This document shows, in pieces, positions 1 to 9,633 of a stretch of 64,000 nucleotides of DNA. The DNA lies in NCBI RefSeq assembly GCF_013373865.1, contig NC_050475.1, positions 12,931,821 to 12,995,820 of the forward strand, given 5' to 3'. Made by a program: the position numbers and the translations under genes. Source of the stretch: Monomorium pharaonis. Its lineage: Eukaryota; Arthropoda; Insecta; Hymenoptera; Formicidae. Below the pieces are notes generated by a model. The model ran no database searches, was not told the origin of the DNA, and was given only the letters and a program-made list of their open reading frames with translations. The stretch's first letter is position 1. Each line of letters opens with the position of its first letter.

Positions 1-819
1 CCGACGCGATACAGCTCCGTTCACTTGGATCCGACAATACACCAAAATCGCAAGGCCGCCCGGCGGCTGGCGCAACATTAACACTAATTGATGTCGGATA
101 CAGAACATGGATGGGGTGGCTCGCCGGCCAGTGGCTTTACAAAGTGCGATCAACGCAAAAGGTATGGGCCACCTCACCGATAACATTCCTGGCAGTCGTC
201 GCTCCCTCGTCACCAATGGCGGCTCAGGGCCCTCGGTTCGCCTCACAAGGGCTACCGACGCCTGCCGACACCGATAATTGTTAGGGCTAGACTCGCAGGT
301 CTCTCGGAGGCACCCACTTTACTCGCATGTACGCACGCAAAAGCACGGGGGATCCCGGTCGATCCGCGATCGATGCCGCGAACCCCTACTAGGGGCTGCG
401 TGTTGGCCATCGCGCATCGCTTGGCCCTAATCACAGCAGGGCGAGCAGTCCTGCGCCCGCAAGATCGTGAGCGTTCTAATTCTTCCGGGGGCCTTCCGGT
501 CTCCCGCGAAGACAGAATTTTCCGCCGGCACGCTCCGGCGCCTCTCGGCGATCCTCGCCGCCCTCCGCTTCTCGCGAGAGGGTCCCGCATCCCGCAGGGG
601 CGATTCCGCGGCCTCGGCCTCCATGTCGCCGCCTCCAGAAGGCCCGTCGTTCGATTATTAGCTAGGGCGCTGATTTTTCATCCGTCGGCCCCGGCTTTCC
701 CGGTTTTCAATGCGCTCACTCGTGCTCCGCCCTCTCGCCTCACCTCTCCGACGGTCCATGGCTTTAGGCTGTTGCTAGCCGGATCGGCAAAATTCTTCTG
801 GTCCTCCTTCCGCACTTAC
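1..819. other. CpG-dense island, non-coding
   Basis: The first 800 bases are far richer in G+C and in CpG than the AT-rich DNA that follows from about 1060. Open frames exist on both strands here but they are short, overlap each other and show no recognisable protein similarity, so I read them as a by-product of base composition. The segment lies just downstream, on the minus strand, of a strong splice donor, so it may be the start of intron 1 of a gene leaving the window to the left. Confidence 0.5.
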
Positions 820-1050
820 CTCTATTTCTCCACCGAACTCCTCGTTGATCACGCGGTGAGATGCTCGTCGTGTCACCGGGAAAGAAAGTAAAATACTTAA
901 GCCTAATCATCTTATTGTCGTCGCGATTCCCCCGGAAAGTTTCTCCTAATCGGCTCTCGCTTTCTCGTTCGGCGCGAATTCGCAGCCTGTGACGGAGGAG
1001 GAACGCTGCTCGTCGTGATAGCGAAACTGCCACATCACAACATATGCGTG
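820..1050 (-). promoter_or_regulatory. Candidate promoter and first (non-coding) exon, leftward gene
   Basis: Read on the minus strand, this CpG-rich stretch ends in GAG|GTAAGTGCG, a near-perfect splice donor with the cut after base 820. To its right (about 1060 onward) composition changes abruptly to AT-rich. That pattern fits a hymenopteran CpG-island promoter with a short 5' UTR exon, the rest of the gene lying outside the window. There is no long frame in the exon, so it is probably untranslated. The transcription start is inferred only from the composition boundary. A chance donor in CpG-rich DNA is the main alternative. Confidence 0.35.
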
Positions 1051-1059
1051 CATGCGTGC

Positions 1060-2969
1060 GTGTACATATAATCTAATACTAATCTAACTAATAATCTAAA
1101 ACTGCGTATTATTTGTGTTTTGGTAAAGCAGCGGCTTTTATTCAAAAGTAGATAACATAATGCGTTTTTAATGGTTTTAATGATTTTCTCAATAGGCCTG
1201 ATTCACTCTCATTTTAATGTAAAAGTTCAAAATTATGCTTGCCAGCTCTCTCGTATGCAAAGTTCGGTCCTTTAAACAATACTGTGCATTACACGATGCG
1301 CTATTTCTGGCGTAATAGTATTAAAGGTGTCAATAATTATTTTCTGTACCGTTACATCTTTGTGACCCATTTATTTATTAGTGTAATGCGCATTTAAAAA
1401 ATTGCGAAACTTTTCGACGAAAATGCAGAGACGCTCCGTTGTATTGAAAAATCATCTGTACTCGCACATGAAGTGGTATATCTTCAAAAAGCACAAGTAA
1501 TTGATTCTCTAAAATTTAAATAATTCTCGATATTTAGATGCGGCGGGAGAAACACTGGACCGCTCTGAAAATCATTGATGAAAATATTTAAATTTATCAG
1601 CGAAAGAAAATTATTTATACGATTAATACTTACGACTCGGTTAGCAATCATTCCTGCCCATACATTTATAGACCATCTGTATTGAAACGCGTTTTGGCGA
1701 ACAACGTGAGGATTTTCTTTTACACAATACAAATGATTGCGTGTATTAAAAACGCCATTCGGTGTAAATGTCGATTTGTCCGACCAAAAAATAAAATTTA
1801 CAAAATCTTTATTCTACTGATATTGCGCGAGACTTGTACATATTTTACTGGTGATTGTTATAAGCTAAAAATATTACGAATATAAAAAATCGATACTAAC
1901 AAATACTTGCACAAAAATGCACGTGTTGTCGATAATCTCCCGGTAATTGCTGTTGCACATGCTGGTATTGATACGGGTGTAATCGGGTGTTCATTCCTAA
2001 AACATGTACCATGAATACTATGACACGTCAAAATTGCGTGCTACACGACGTATACTGCTTCTAGGTACGTTATGAAATGTAATGACCACCAACGCGCGTT
2101 TTGCTAAGCGGTCTTATTTCGCCGCGCACTTGCTGATGATATTTGGCAGCAGGCCATTTTTTTAAATTAATAACTTATTAACTGCAAAATGGTAGGTCTT
2201 TTTTTACACAATTTAGTCCATTCTATTTCTATGCGAACGCTATTAAAAATTTGCAAACACTCTGTATATATACATATACAATATATGTATATATATTTGT
2301 ATATATGTATTGCAGTTGGAAGAATTACGACAATTGAGCGGAAGATAAATAAAAAGATAAAAAGTACTAAGGATAAAAAGCAGTCGTGTGCAATGCAAAT
2401 TTCAAGATTACGAATGAAACGCGCACGTAATACAACAGTGCCAATGCCAGTGTCATATTAGTTGCAATTTTTCAATGAAGTACATGTATCTATATATTTA
2501 AAAAAATCTCAGATATTTAAATACTCTATTTTTAACACTTGTTATTGATATCTGTCACTGCCGTATAAAGCACAAAACAAAAACCAGTTCATAAGTAAAG
2601 ATATTCAACAATAACTGTAATGACTCATTGATTGTTATTATGAGCAATATTATTATTTGTTACTCCTTGTTCAAGCTTTGTTAATGAAGCAACTCGTACA
2701 GTATAAAACATTTTAGTAATGTTGCTCGAACTTTACAACGTTCGCAGTAATATTGTTGTAATGTTTCTATAATATTGCTGAAATACTGCAGTGCTATTGC
2801 AATATTTTGGTATTTTAATAATTTTATAACAAAATTGTAGGAATATTTTGTGCTCTATGAAATTAAACAGATCCAAATCTTTCATCATATGCAATTATTT
2901 TAATATAGAAAATTTAAATGTTTAAGTATTGCGCTATATGTATTACATTATATGTATATAGGTACATAC
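1060..2969. other. AT-rich intergenic stretch without recognised gene
   Basis: No coding region or structural RNA is supported. 2640-2830 holds several loosely repeated versions of an 'aatattgctg / gtaatgttgc' motif, suggesting a degraded short-repeat element. Short frames in this interval are AT-rich and unconvincing. Confidence 0.6.
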
Positions 2970-3090
2970 GCGGACAAGAATGCCTGACCATATAAAATTA
3001 TGCGTTTCGATTTCTTTATAGAATACGTTACATGCACTATAGAAATTCTGAAACGCAGCTAACTTCATATGGCCAGGCATTCTTGTCCGC
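2970..3090. repeat. 121-bp hairpin (MITE-like)
   Basis: The ends are inverted copies: GCGGACAAGAATGCCTG at 2970 and its complement ending at 3090, with the match continuing inward through CCATAT and a partly conserved stem around a short centre. It looks like a small non-autonomous inverted-repeat element. A hairpin RNA gene is possible but nothing else supports it. Confidence 0.6.
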
Positions 3091-4159
3091 CGTGTGTGTA
3101 TGTACATGCATGTACGTATCGTACTCTTGCGTATATAATAATAATTAATATAGTCATACAATCAATAACTTTGAAATATATAAATTGTGAAAAGAATATA
3201 TGTATTGTTGTATAAAAATAATTATTAGTGTTTTTTTAAATAAAAATCTCTATTTTGAGTTATTTAATCCTTGCATTTTTATTCATATTACTTACCCAAA
3301 TAGCTAGCAAAATGCTAGTAGTATGCCAACACTATACCAACACTATTCAATGATAAATTTGCAACAGATTTCGCTCTGTTACGTCCTCATTAAGCTTTAT
3401 TTTTGCTAGCACAATGTGCCAATACGATATGACGGCAGAAATACAAAGCATAATGTGACACTAAAATCACAGTCGATATCAAACAAAATCTGCAATATCA
3501 CCGACTGCAGTTATCGACAGCAAATTTATTGCAGAAATCAAGCATGATCTGTTGCCGCGATGTGACAGTAAAAATATGGCAGAAATAAATCACGAAATGT
3601 ATTTAATTGATATTTAAATGGTATTTAATGCGTTTTTAATGGTATTAAAAAATGTTGGATTAAAAATATTAAAAATAATTTTTTTAATTTAATTTTTTTA
3701 TTAAATTAAAAAATTTTCTACATAAATATTTCTCATAATTATTTTATATCCATATATACATCTAATTTATACATAATATTTATATGTATTAAATATTACC
3801 CAGCTAACCATTTGCTGCCAAATTGTCAGCAGACTGCTAAAAATTTCTTGCCGAATCAGGTTGCCAAAACCATGGCCTACTGTGTCCTCGAGTGCGCCCA
3901 AATTGCAAGCAAAAATTGTTATCAAATCCTGATATCAAATTGGGTGCAACACCAAAGCAGACTTGTCACTAGCAATACAATGACAGATTCACGCAGCAAA
4001 TTGAGAACAGATGTTGCAACGTAAACTCACAGCAGATTTACGCCAAATATGCAACAGATCTGTATTCATAAATGATGACAGATTGGCGACAGATTTGTCG
4101 AATCTTTTCATTTCTTCTTTCATCACAGTTATAATTTTATTGGAGAATTGATGTAAGCA

Positions 4160-4335
4160 ATCTCCTAGGAAGATTGATTAATTCAGGAGTAAAAACAGAT
4201 TAAATAATTTACCCAACCCTCTCCTTAGCATCTAATATTTCCTATAGGAGGGCCTCAATTGACCTATCTATTTTCTCCCTTTATATCGCAGGTATATCAT
4301 CTATTCTAGGTGCAATTAATTTCATTAAATTTCTT
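4160..4335 (+). pseudogene. Nuclear copy of mitochondrial COX1 (numt)
   Basis: Read with the invertebrate mitochondrial code (AGG as Ser, ATA as Met) this stretch gives the well-known insect cytochrome c oxidase I segment: residues like IYPTLSLASNIS followed by DLSIFSLYIAG and SSILGAINFI, in one frame and in the right order. A TAA stands where the protein has Trp (TGA). The mitochondrial-code fit plus nuclear surroundings means a numt, not a gene. It sits inside the inverted-repeat element at 3799-4886. Its left edge is uncertain (somewhere 4100-4190); the right edge is about 4335. Confidence 0.8.
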
Positions 4336-4460
4336 TGTAGTTAAATCTCACTCCCCAAAAAATGAAAATACTACCAGTTCTGTATCATAAAAGTATAATG
4401 TGGCGGTCTTCCGTCACATCGGACTCCTCCGCAGGTGCAGCGAAGGAAGATAATTTTTGC

Positions 4461-4551
4461 TTACCTTAGTCGCGTTGCGAGTGGTCTTTATGTAGCGAGT
4501 TGACTGCATTTTACTCCCGAGAAAGTAAGCCGCCTATCGACGGTGCCGCAC
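4461..4551 (+). repeat. Dispersed GC-rich repeat core, copy 1
   Basis: This segment, with 'gtggtctttatgta' followed by 'taagccgcct', recurs at 53842-53940 in the same orientation with high similarity, and more weakly at 58485-58575. The copies lie within different inverted-repeat elements, so it is a mobile module. Family not recognised. Confidence 0.6.
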
Positions 4552-4913
4552 TTTTTATTGCCAATTTGACATTTCGACAGATCTGCTGCATTTCTGGTAT
4601 CAATCTGTCGCATACTTTGACACACAAATGTTGTTGCATTTCTACAGGCAATTTGCTGACATTGTTTTCACTTTGGTGTTTGTCGTCAATCTGTTATCAA
4701 TACTTTCAATAAATCTGCTCGCAGTTCACTATTATTTTGTCATGTATTCTGATGACAGACCTTGCTAAATATTTGCTGAATATCTGCTAATAGTGTTTGC
4801 AATGACAAGATATGTTTCTCATTTGTCGCCTTTTTGGCAACAGAATCTGTTGCCAACATTTGTCACAGCAGAAATGGTTATAGGGGTAGATATGTTACAT
4901 ATTAACAAATTTG

Positions 4914-4916
<3 letters not shown>

Positions 4917-4952
<36 letters not shown>
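4917..4952. repeat. (AT)n microsatellite
   Basis: Uninterrupted alternating A/T followed by 'gtatgtat'. It abuts the right end of the 3799-4886 element. Confidence 0.95.
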
Positions 4953-4960
<8 letters not shown>

Positions 4961-5282
4961 ATTTGCCACTTTTTTTGTAATATTAAGAAACAGTCAAATA
5001 TGAAAGCAAACTTTTTTTATGTTTCTAAACGATTTCAGAAATATTGCATTTGCAATTTTATAAAAACATAAAGCAAATACATTTCTGAAATATTTAGGAT
5101 GAAAAGTTATAATTAAAATGTTAATGAAATATTTCTATACTATTTCCGATCGTTACAATATTTCACCAAATGTTACATGCCGTGTGGGATACTACTTTGG
5201 TCATATATATGCATTTATGCTTTATACCGTGTAATACGTTGAGTATTATGTAATTAAGATTAATCCGTTTTTGTATTCTAAT

Positions 5283-5835
5283 ATCAAGAGGCGCGGTAGT
5301 GCCTCGCGCCAAGTGTACGCGCGCGACACTACCGTGCCTCTATTTACGCGAGATTCCGTGGATTATCGGATCTCAATAACGGTTAAATCGATTGATTTCT
5401 AAGAACGAGAAATTATGTGTCTTGATTGGCGATCGAGTCCGCCTGTCGAGGTAACAGTAAATAATTTTAATGGATAGCTTGTATCCAATTTGTATAACAA
5501 AAGTGTTTTTATTTTTCCGCTACGTAACTTACGAGCGAAGATATCGTGATTTAAAGTTTCGTATCAAAAGTAATAAATTTTAAGAAACGTCGTCGTCGTT
5601 ATTATTATCGTCGTTGCCCGGGATGGTGGGGATTTGTACTTTCGCTTTTCGCGCGATAGATAGTTACGAATGTGACAGGAGCACGAGAATTGACAAAAAG
5701 GTGCATGTTCGTGTCCGCGGAAGAACAGAACGAGAAATTATGTGTCTTGATTGGCGATCGAGTCCGCCTGTCGAGGTAACAGTAAATCCGCGGCGAGTTT
5801 CACGGCGGTAATGTGACAGTTCATGGTTAATGACG
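5283..5835 (+). repeat. CpG-rich dispersed repeat, copy 1
   Basis: Starts with a hairpin-forming CpG-rich head (5290-5342, 'gcctcgcgccaagtgta') and runs through 'ttatcggatctcaataacgg' style sequence to 'gtgacagttc' near 5820. The head and body match 50838-51165 over several hundred bases with gaps, and the tail ('gagtttcac..tgacagttc') matches the last 70 bases of the window. Three copies with CpGs partly preserved suggest a transposable element or LTR fragment; no coding sequence is seen in it. Confidence 0.6.
5404..5789 (+). repeat. Exact ~58-bp direct duplication
   Basis: The stretch beginning 'gaacgagaaattatgtgtc' at 5404 is repeated without a mismatch starting at 5729, each copy ending 'cgaggtaacagtaaat'. 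Spacing is 325 bp. This lies within the dispersed repeat above and implies a recent local duplication or LTR-like ends. Confidence 0.85.
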
Positions 5836-5940
5836 CGCGCGAGATTAATAGCAAGTTTTGTATTTCTGTTGTATATTATATCGTGAAGGGAAATACGGCT
5901 GTACCGAATTTGGGGATTAGAATGTACTGATTATAACTGA

Positions 5941-6050
5941 CAAAATACTATAAAATCAACGGCGGTTATAAACAATAAATATTTTTAACATGTTTAATTC
6001 ACTTCACATAACTAACAATAAATGTCAAAAGTTGATTTTATAGTATTTTG
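5941..6050. repeat. 110-bp element with perfect 20-bp inverted ends
   Basis: CAAAATACTATAAAATCAAC at 5941-5960 has an exact reverse complement at 6031-6050, with an unrelated 70-bp centre. It is a minimal MITE or a long stem-loop. Confidence 0.7.
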
Positions 6051-6229
6051 AAAATCGCATGTAGAATTACTGTCTATTCAAGCAATTTTTCGAGTTTTCA
6101 TCCGCTATATTGGATCCGCCATATTAAATTTTGAAAGTCTGATTTCAGATTCAGATTCAGCGACTTTAAATACCAATGTATTAAAAAGATCAAACAGTAT
6201 AAAAATATAGTTTCACAAGGTGTTTCATG

Positions 6230-6276
6230 CGCAATATCAAACGAGCGCGGCAATATAAGGGTTGTTTACCCCCTCA

Positions 6277-6318
<42 letters not shown>

Positions 6319-6720
6319 CAAAAAAATACGTGTTCCTTAATTATCTTTCCTTTGAAAGTTTTAATAGATTCTACTTCGATTAAATCAAAACTAATTTTTT
6401 GCAGCAAAAAATAGGTCACTTTAGGGGTAGTTGGCCCCCTAATTTTCACTCCACCTCCAATATACCTAGGCCGATTTTCGTCTTTTACCAAAAGATACTT
6501 TCATAACAAAAATCATTAAAATCGCTTCACTAATCTCTAAGATATCACAATTTTTCCATTTTATCTCCCATTTTGAAGGGATCGTTTTACCCCCTAAATA
6601 TATTTTTCCGCCGCTAAAAAAAATACGTGTCCCTTAATTTTTCATGTATTATAACATATCCAAATTTCAGAAAAATCGGAGAGTGACACTTCCGTAGGTT
6701 TACTTTGAGGTAAGTTTATA
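6230..6720. other. Degraded repeat with 'accccct' motifs and (TA)n
   Basis: Three similar blocks ('tttaccccctcaaa' 6267, 'ttggccccctaatttt' 6431, 'tttaccccctaaat' 6587) suggest internally repetitive mobile DNA. A (TA)n tract lies at 6280-6314. No gene recognised. Confidence 0.4.
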
Positions 6721-6861
6721 TTTTGTGTCATATTTTAAATTATTTTTAGTTTAAAAGAAAAAAAAAACTTTATTTAAAATTAAACCAGAGGAAGAATATT
6801 AGAAATATTTAAGAAAAAATAAGAAGGAAGAGTAAGAAGAAAAGAGAGTAAAATAAAGTAA

Positions 6862-7361
6862 NNNNNNNNNNNNNNNNNNNNNNNNNNNNNNNNNNNNNNN
6901 NNNNNNNNNNNNNNNNNNNNNNNNNNNNNNNNNNNNNNNNNNNNNNNNNNNNNNNNNNNNNNNNNNNNNNNNNNNNNNNNNNNNNNNNNNNNNNNNNNNN
7001 NNNNNNNNNNNNNNNNNNNNNNNNNNNNNNNNNNNNNNNNNNNNNNNNNNNNNNNNNNNNNNNNNNNNNNNNNNNNNNNNNNNNNNNNNNNNNNNNNNNN
7101 NNNNNNNNNNNNNNNNNNNNNNNNNNNNNNNNNNNNNNNNNNNNNNNNNNNNNNNNNNNNNNNNNNNNNNNNNNNNNNNNNNNNNNNNNNNNNNNNNNNN
7201 NNNNNNNNNNNNNNNNNNNNNNNNNNNNNNNNNNNNNNNNNNNNNNNNNNNNNNNNNNNNNNNNNNNNNNNNNNNNNNNNNNNNNNNNNNNNNNNNNNNN
7301 NNNNNNNNNNNNNNNNNNNNNNNNNNNNNNNNNNNNNNNNNNNNNNNNNNNNNNNNNNNNN
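6862..7361. other. Assembly gap of exactly 500 N
   Basis: A round-number run of N, so the true length is unknown. It abuts a CT microsatellite and the ~310-bp tandem repeat, both of which would break a short-read assembly. Any frame spanning it is meaningless. Confidence 0.99.
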
Positions 7362-7366
7362 CTCTC

Positions 7367-7400
<34 letters not shown>

Positions 7401-7423
7401 GATCTCTCGAGAGAGAGAGAGAG
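7362..7423. repeat. (CT)n/(GA)n microsatellite
   Basis: CT dinucleotides, then 'gatctctcgagagagagag', forming a self-complementary edge to the gap. Confidence 0.95.
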
Positions 7424-7708
7424 GAGTCAGTATCTTTATAACGTTATCAATATTTAACAGATGTACAACTCTACGTAACACTTCATACATTTAATCATCA
7501 ACACCAATGTAAAATTAATTAATCACTGAGTAACAAGCTCAGATTTTACACTGGTATCAATAAGATAGATAAAATGTTGTGTGATATAGAATTGTGGATC
7601 AGTTAAATGTTGCTGTAGTATTAACTATTAATTAGCTTGAATAAAACTTTTAATGTTTTTAATAATACTAATCTTTTTTCTTTAGTTTATTAGTAACGTA
7701 TATAATTG
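7424..7708 (+). repeat. ~310-bp tandem repeat, copy A (left part)
   Basis: Starts 'ataacgttatcaat' and ends 'tagtaacgtatataattg'. The same sequence recurs after 17258 (copy B) and again from 18031 (copy C). Copy A is cut at 7708 by the foldback element; its continuation is at 17258. Start is hidden by the gap. Confidence 0.8.
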
Positions 7709-7751
7709 GAGACTGTCCTGATTGCGCACATAAGCGATTGAATACAGTAAT

Positions 7752-8036
7752 ATTTCCCAATTGGACACAGTCGCGATTGGACACGGACTCGATTGGACAC
7801 AGACCCAATTGGACACGGACTCGATTGCACACAGACCCAATTGAACATGAACCCGATTGGACACGGACCCGATTGCACACGGACCCGATTGCACACCGAC
7901 CCGATTGCACACGGATCCGATTGCGCACCGACCCGTTTGCACACGGACCCGATTGCGCACCGACCCGATTGCACACGACCCGTTTGCACACGGACCCAAT
8001 TGCACACAACCTGTTTGCACACCGATTTGTTAGCGA
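7752..8036 (+). repeat. 16-bp minisatellite, left foldback arm
   Basis: About 18 tandem variants of the unit ACCCGATTGCACACGG, with unit variants ('gattggacac', 'gtttgcacac') in blocks. Because 16 is not a multiple of 3, all three frames stay open for long distances; none is a gene. Confidence 0.9.
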
Positions 8037-8085
8037 CTTGGTCGGGGTTGGTGCGGGAGGGGGCGAAGCCCCCCTTGCACCCCCC

Positions 8086-8148
<63 letters not shown>

Positions 8149-8546
8149 ACAAAGTATTTTTTGTACCACATGGGTTTGCGACTATAAAATATGTATAAGA
8201 AAAGAAATATTATAATAAATATTTTGTACGTATTTTTATGTCTGAGTTTGCCAAGTATAAAAAAATTATGATAAATATTTATGAAAATATTAAAAATAAA
8301 TATTTATTCTATTATAATCCAAAAATATAAAAAATATTTCGAATTTATATACCATAAATATTTTTCAGTACATTAAAAAAATATATTTTATATATTGTTA
8401 GTAATAATTTTTGTATTATTTCTAAATAATTTATAAAAAACGATTATATAACTATTAAAAAATGTTTTTTAAAAATAAATTCGTAAAATATTTATAAAAA
8501 TTTTCTGTGCTATCTAAATTATTTTTGCATTATTCTGCGATGCGGA
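8037..8546. repeat. Foldback centre with (TG)30
   Basis: Unique centre between the two arms. It starts with a G/C hairpin ('gggggcgaagcccccc', near 8059-8075), has 30 TG units at 8088-8147, then AT-rich sequence with many 'aaatattta' repeats. No coding region. Confidence 0.85.
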
Positions 8547-8884
8547 ATCATATCGTGTGCAATTGGGTCTGTGTGCAAACGAGTCGGTGCGCAATCGGGT
8601 TGGTGTGCAATCGGGTCCGTGTGCAATCGGGTTCGCGTGCAAACGGGTCGTGTGCAATCAGGTCGGTGCGCAATCGAGTCCGTGTGCAATCGGGTCTGTG
8701 TGCAAACGGGTCGGTGCGCAATCAGGTTGGTGTGCAATCGGGTCCGTATGCAATCGGGTCTGTGTGCAAACAGGTTGTGTGCAAACGGGTTGTGTATAAT
8801 CGGATCCGTGTGCAATCGGATCCGTGTCCAATCGGGTCCGTGTCTAATCGGATCCGTGTCCAATTGGGTCTGTGTCCAATCGGG
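8547..8884 (-). repeat. 16-bp minisatellite, right foldback arm
   Basis: About 21 tandem variants of CCGTGTGCAATCGGGT, the reverse complement of the left arm unit. Near the outer edge both arms switch to the 'gtcca' variant and then to TTTCCC.ATTGG, confirming that they are inverted copies. Confidence 0.9.
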
Positions 8885-8893
8885 AAATACTAC

Positions 8894-9613
8894 TGTTCCG
8901 TCGAACAGGGAAATACTTAGAGAATTCGGGAGAGATCTCAATTCTTCAGGTATAACGTTTCTGTCGACTCTTTTCCACAAAAAATAGTTTAGAGCGGGGG
9001 TAACGGACGGAGCGGGGGAATAGGACGAAACATGCCTATCCCTCGGTTTTTGTTAACCACTTGTGCGACACACTTCGAAGAGTGAGGTATTCGAGTCAGT
9101 GCGTATTACAATCGAATGTGCGATACCGAATCACGTAAGCGGGGCCCCGGCAATCGATGTATCTCACCACGAGAGATACACGCGTTAGACGTAACGCAAA
9201 TCCACCAGCGTCTCCCATAACGAAGGCGAGACGACTTGCGTTAACCGTAACGCAGGTGGACCACCAGCGTCTCCCATGACGAAGGCGAGACGACTTGCGT
9301 TAACCGTAACGCAGGTGGACATTACGCATATACGTTGAACGCAACGTAAATTTACCAGCGTTTTCTCAACGAGAGCGAGACGCTTGCGTTAACCGTAACG
9401 CAGGTAGCCATATCCAAAACATCGCTTCATAAGTCATACAAATTAAATATTCTTCATGTAATCTATTCGTAAGAGGTTTTTATGCCTCCGGGCTTTTCCC
9501 CTTTGAGCAATAAAGGTCATCCGTCACGCTCAAATTGTGAACTCATTAATTCCCTCACCCACCAAACCTAACCACGGAAGCTTCTCCATGTTGGAGCCGT
9601 TTCCGACCGTACA
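8894..9613 (+). repeat. 5' LTR, 720 bp
   Basis: Begins TGTTCCGTCG, ends GACCGTACA. Differs from the 3' LTR at 8969, 9068, 9198, 9278 and 9352 only. Contains a 59-bp internal tandem repeat (9202-9260, 9261-9319 and a divergent third copy 9353-9409) that is CpG-rich, and a polyadenylation signal AATAAA at 9509-9514. The tandem block is a candidate enhancer-like region, by inference. Confidence 0.97.
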
Positions 9614-9616
9614 GTT

Positions 9617-9633
9617 TGGTGCCTCCTGTGAGG
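9617..9633 (+). promoter_or_regulatory. Putative primer-binding site
   Basis: TGGTGCCTCCTGTGAGG lies three bases after the 5' LTR. Retroelement primer sites begin TGG, complementary to the CCA tail of a tRNA. I do not assign the tRNA. Confidence 0.6.

Larger units (their letters stand above)
3799..4886. mobile_element. Non-autonomous element, CCC-type inverted ends, ~1.09 kb
   Basis: Left end CCCAGCTAACCATTT (3799) pairs with the inverted right end CCCCTATAACCATTT (ending 4886), 12 of 15 positions matching. The interior near both ends is built from variants of 'gcaacagattt / ttggcaac', the same internal motif as the element at 36160-36494, so these are one family. The centre (about 4100-4560) lacks the motif and instead contains a mitochondrial fragment and a dispersed GC-rich repeat, so it is a nested composite. 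No transposase frame is present. A related left end CCCAAATAGC occurs at 3295. Confidence 0.55.

Noticed and set aside
252..1033. Overlapping open frames of 60-170 codons on both strands
   Set aside because: CpG-rich DNA has few stops; frames overlap one another and show no domain or codon signal.
6780..7490. 236-codon minus-strand frame
   Set aside because: It runs through the 500-base gap and a GA microsatellite.
7752..8884. Regularly spaced short repeats that might suggest a CRISPR array
   Set aside because: Units are directly adjacent with no spacers, and the genome is eukaryotic.
7668..8987. Several 80-167 codon open frames on both strands, rich in repeated RVQSGPCAIGS-like units
   Set aside because: They are translations of the 16-bp minisatellite arms, open in all frames because the unit has no stop; not genes.
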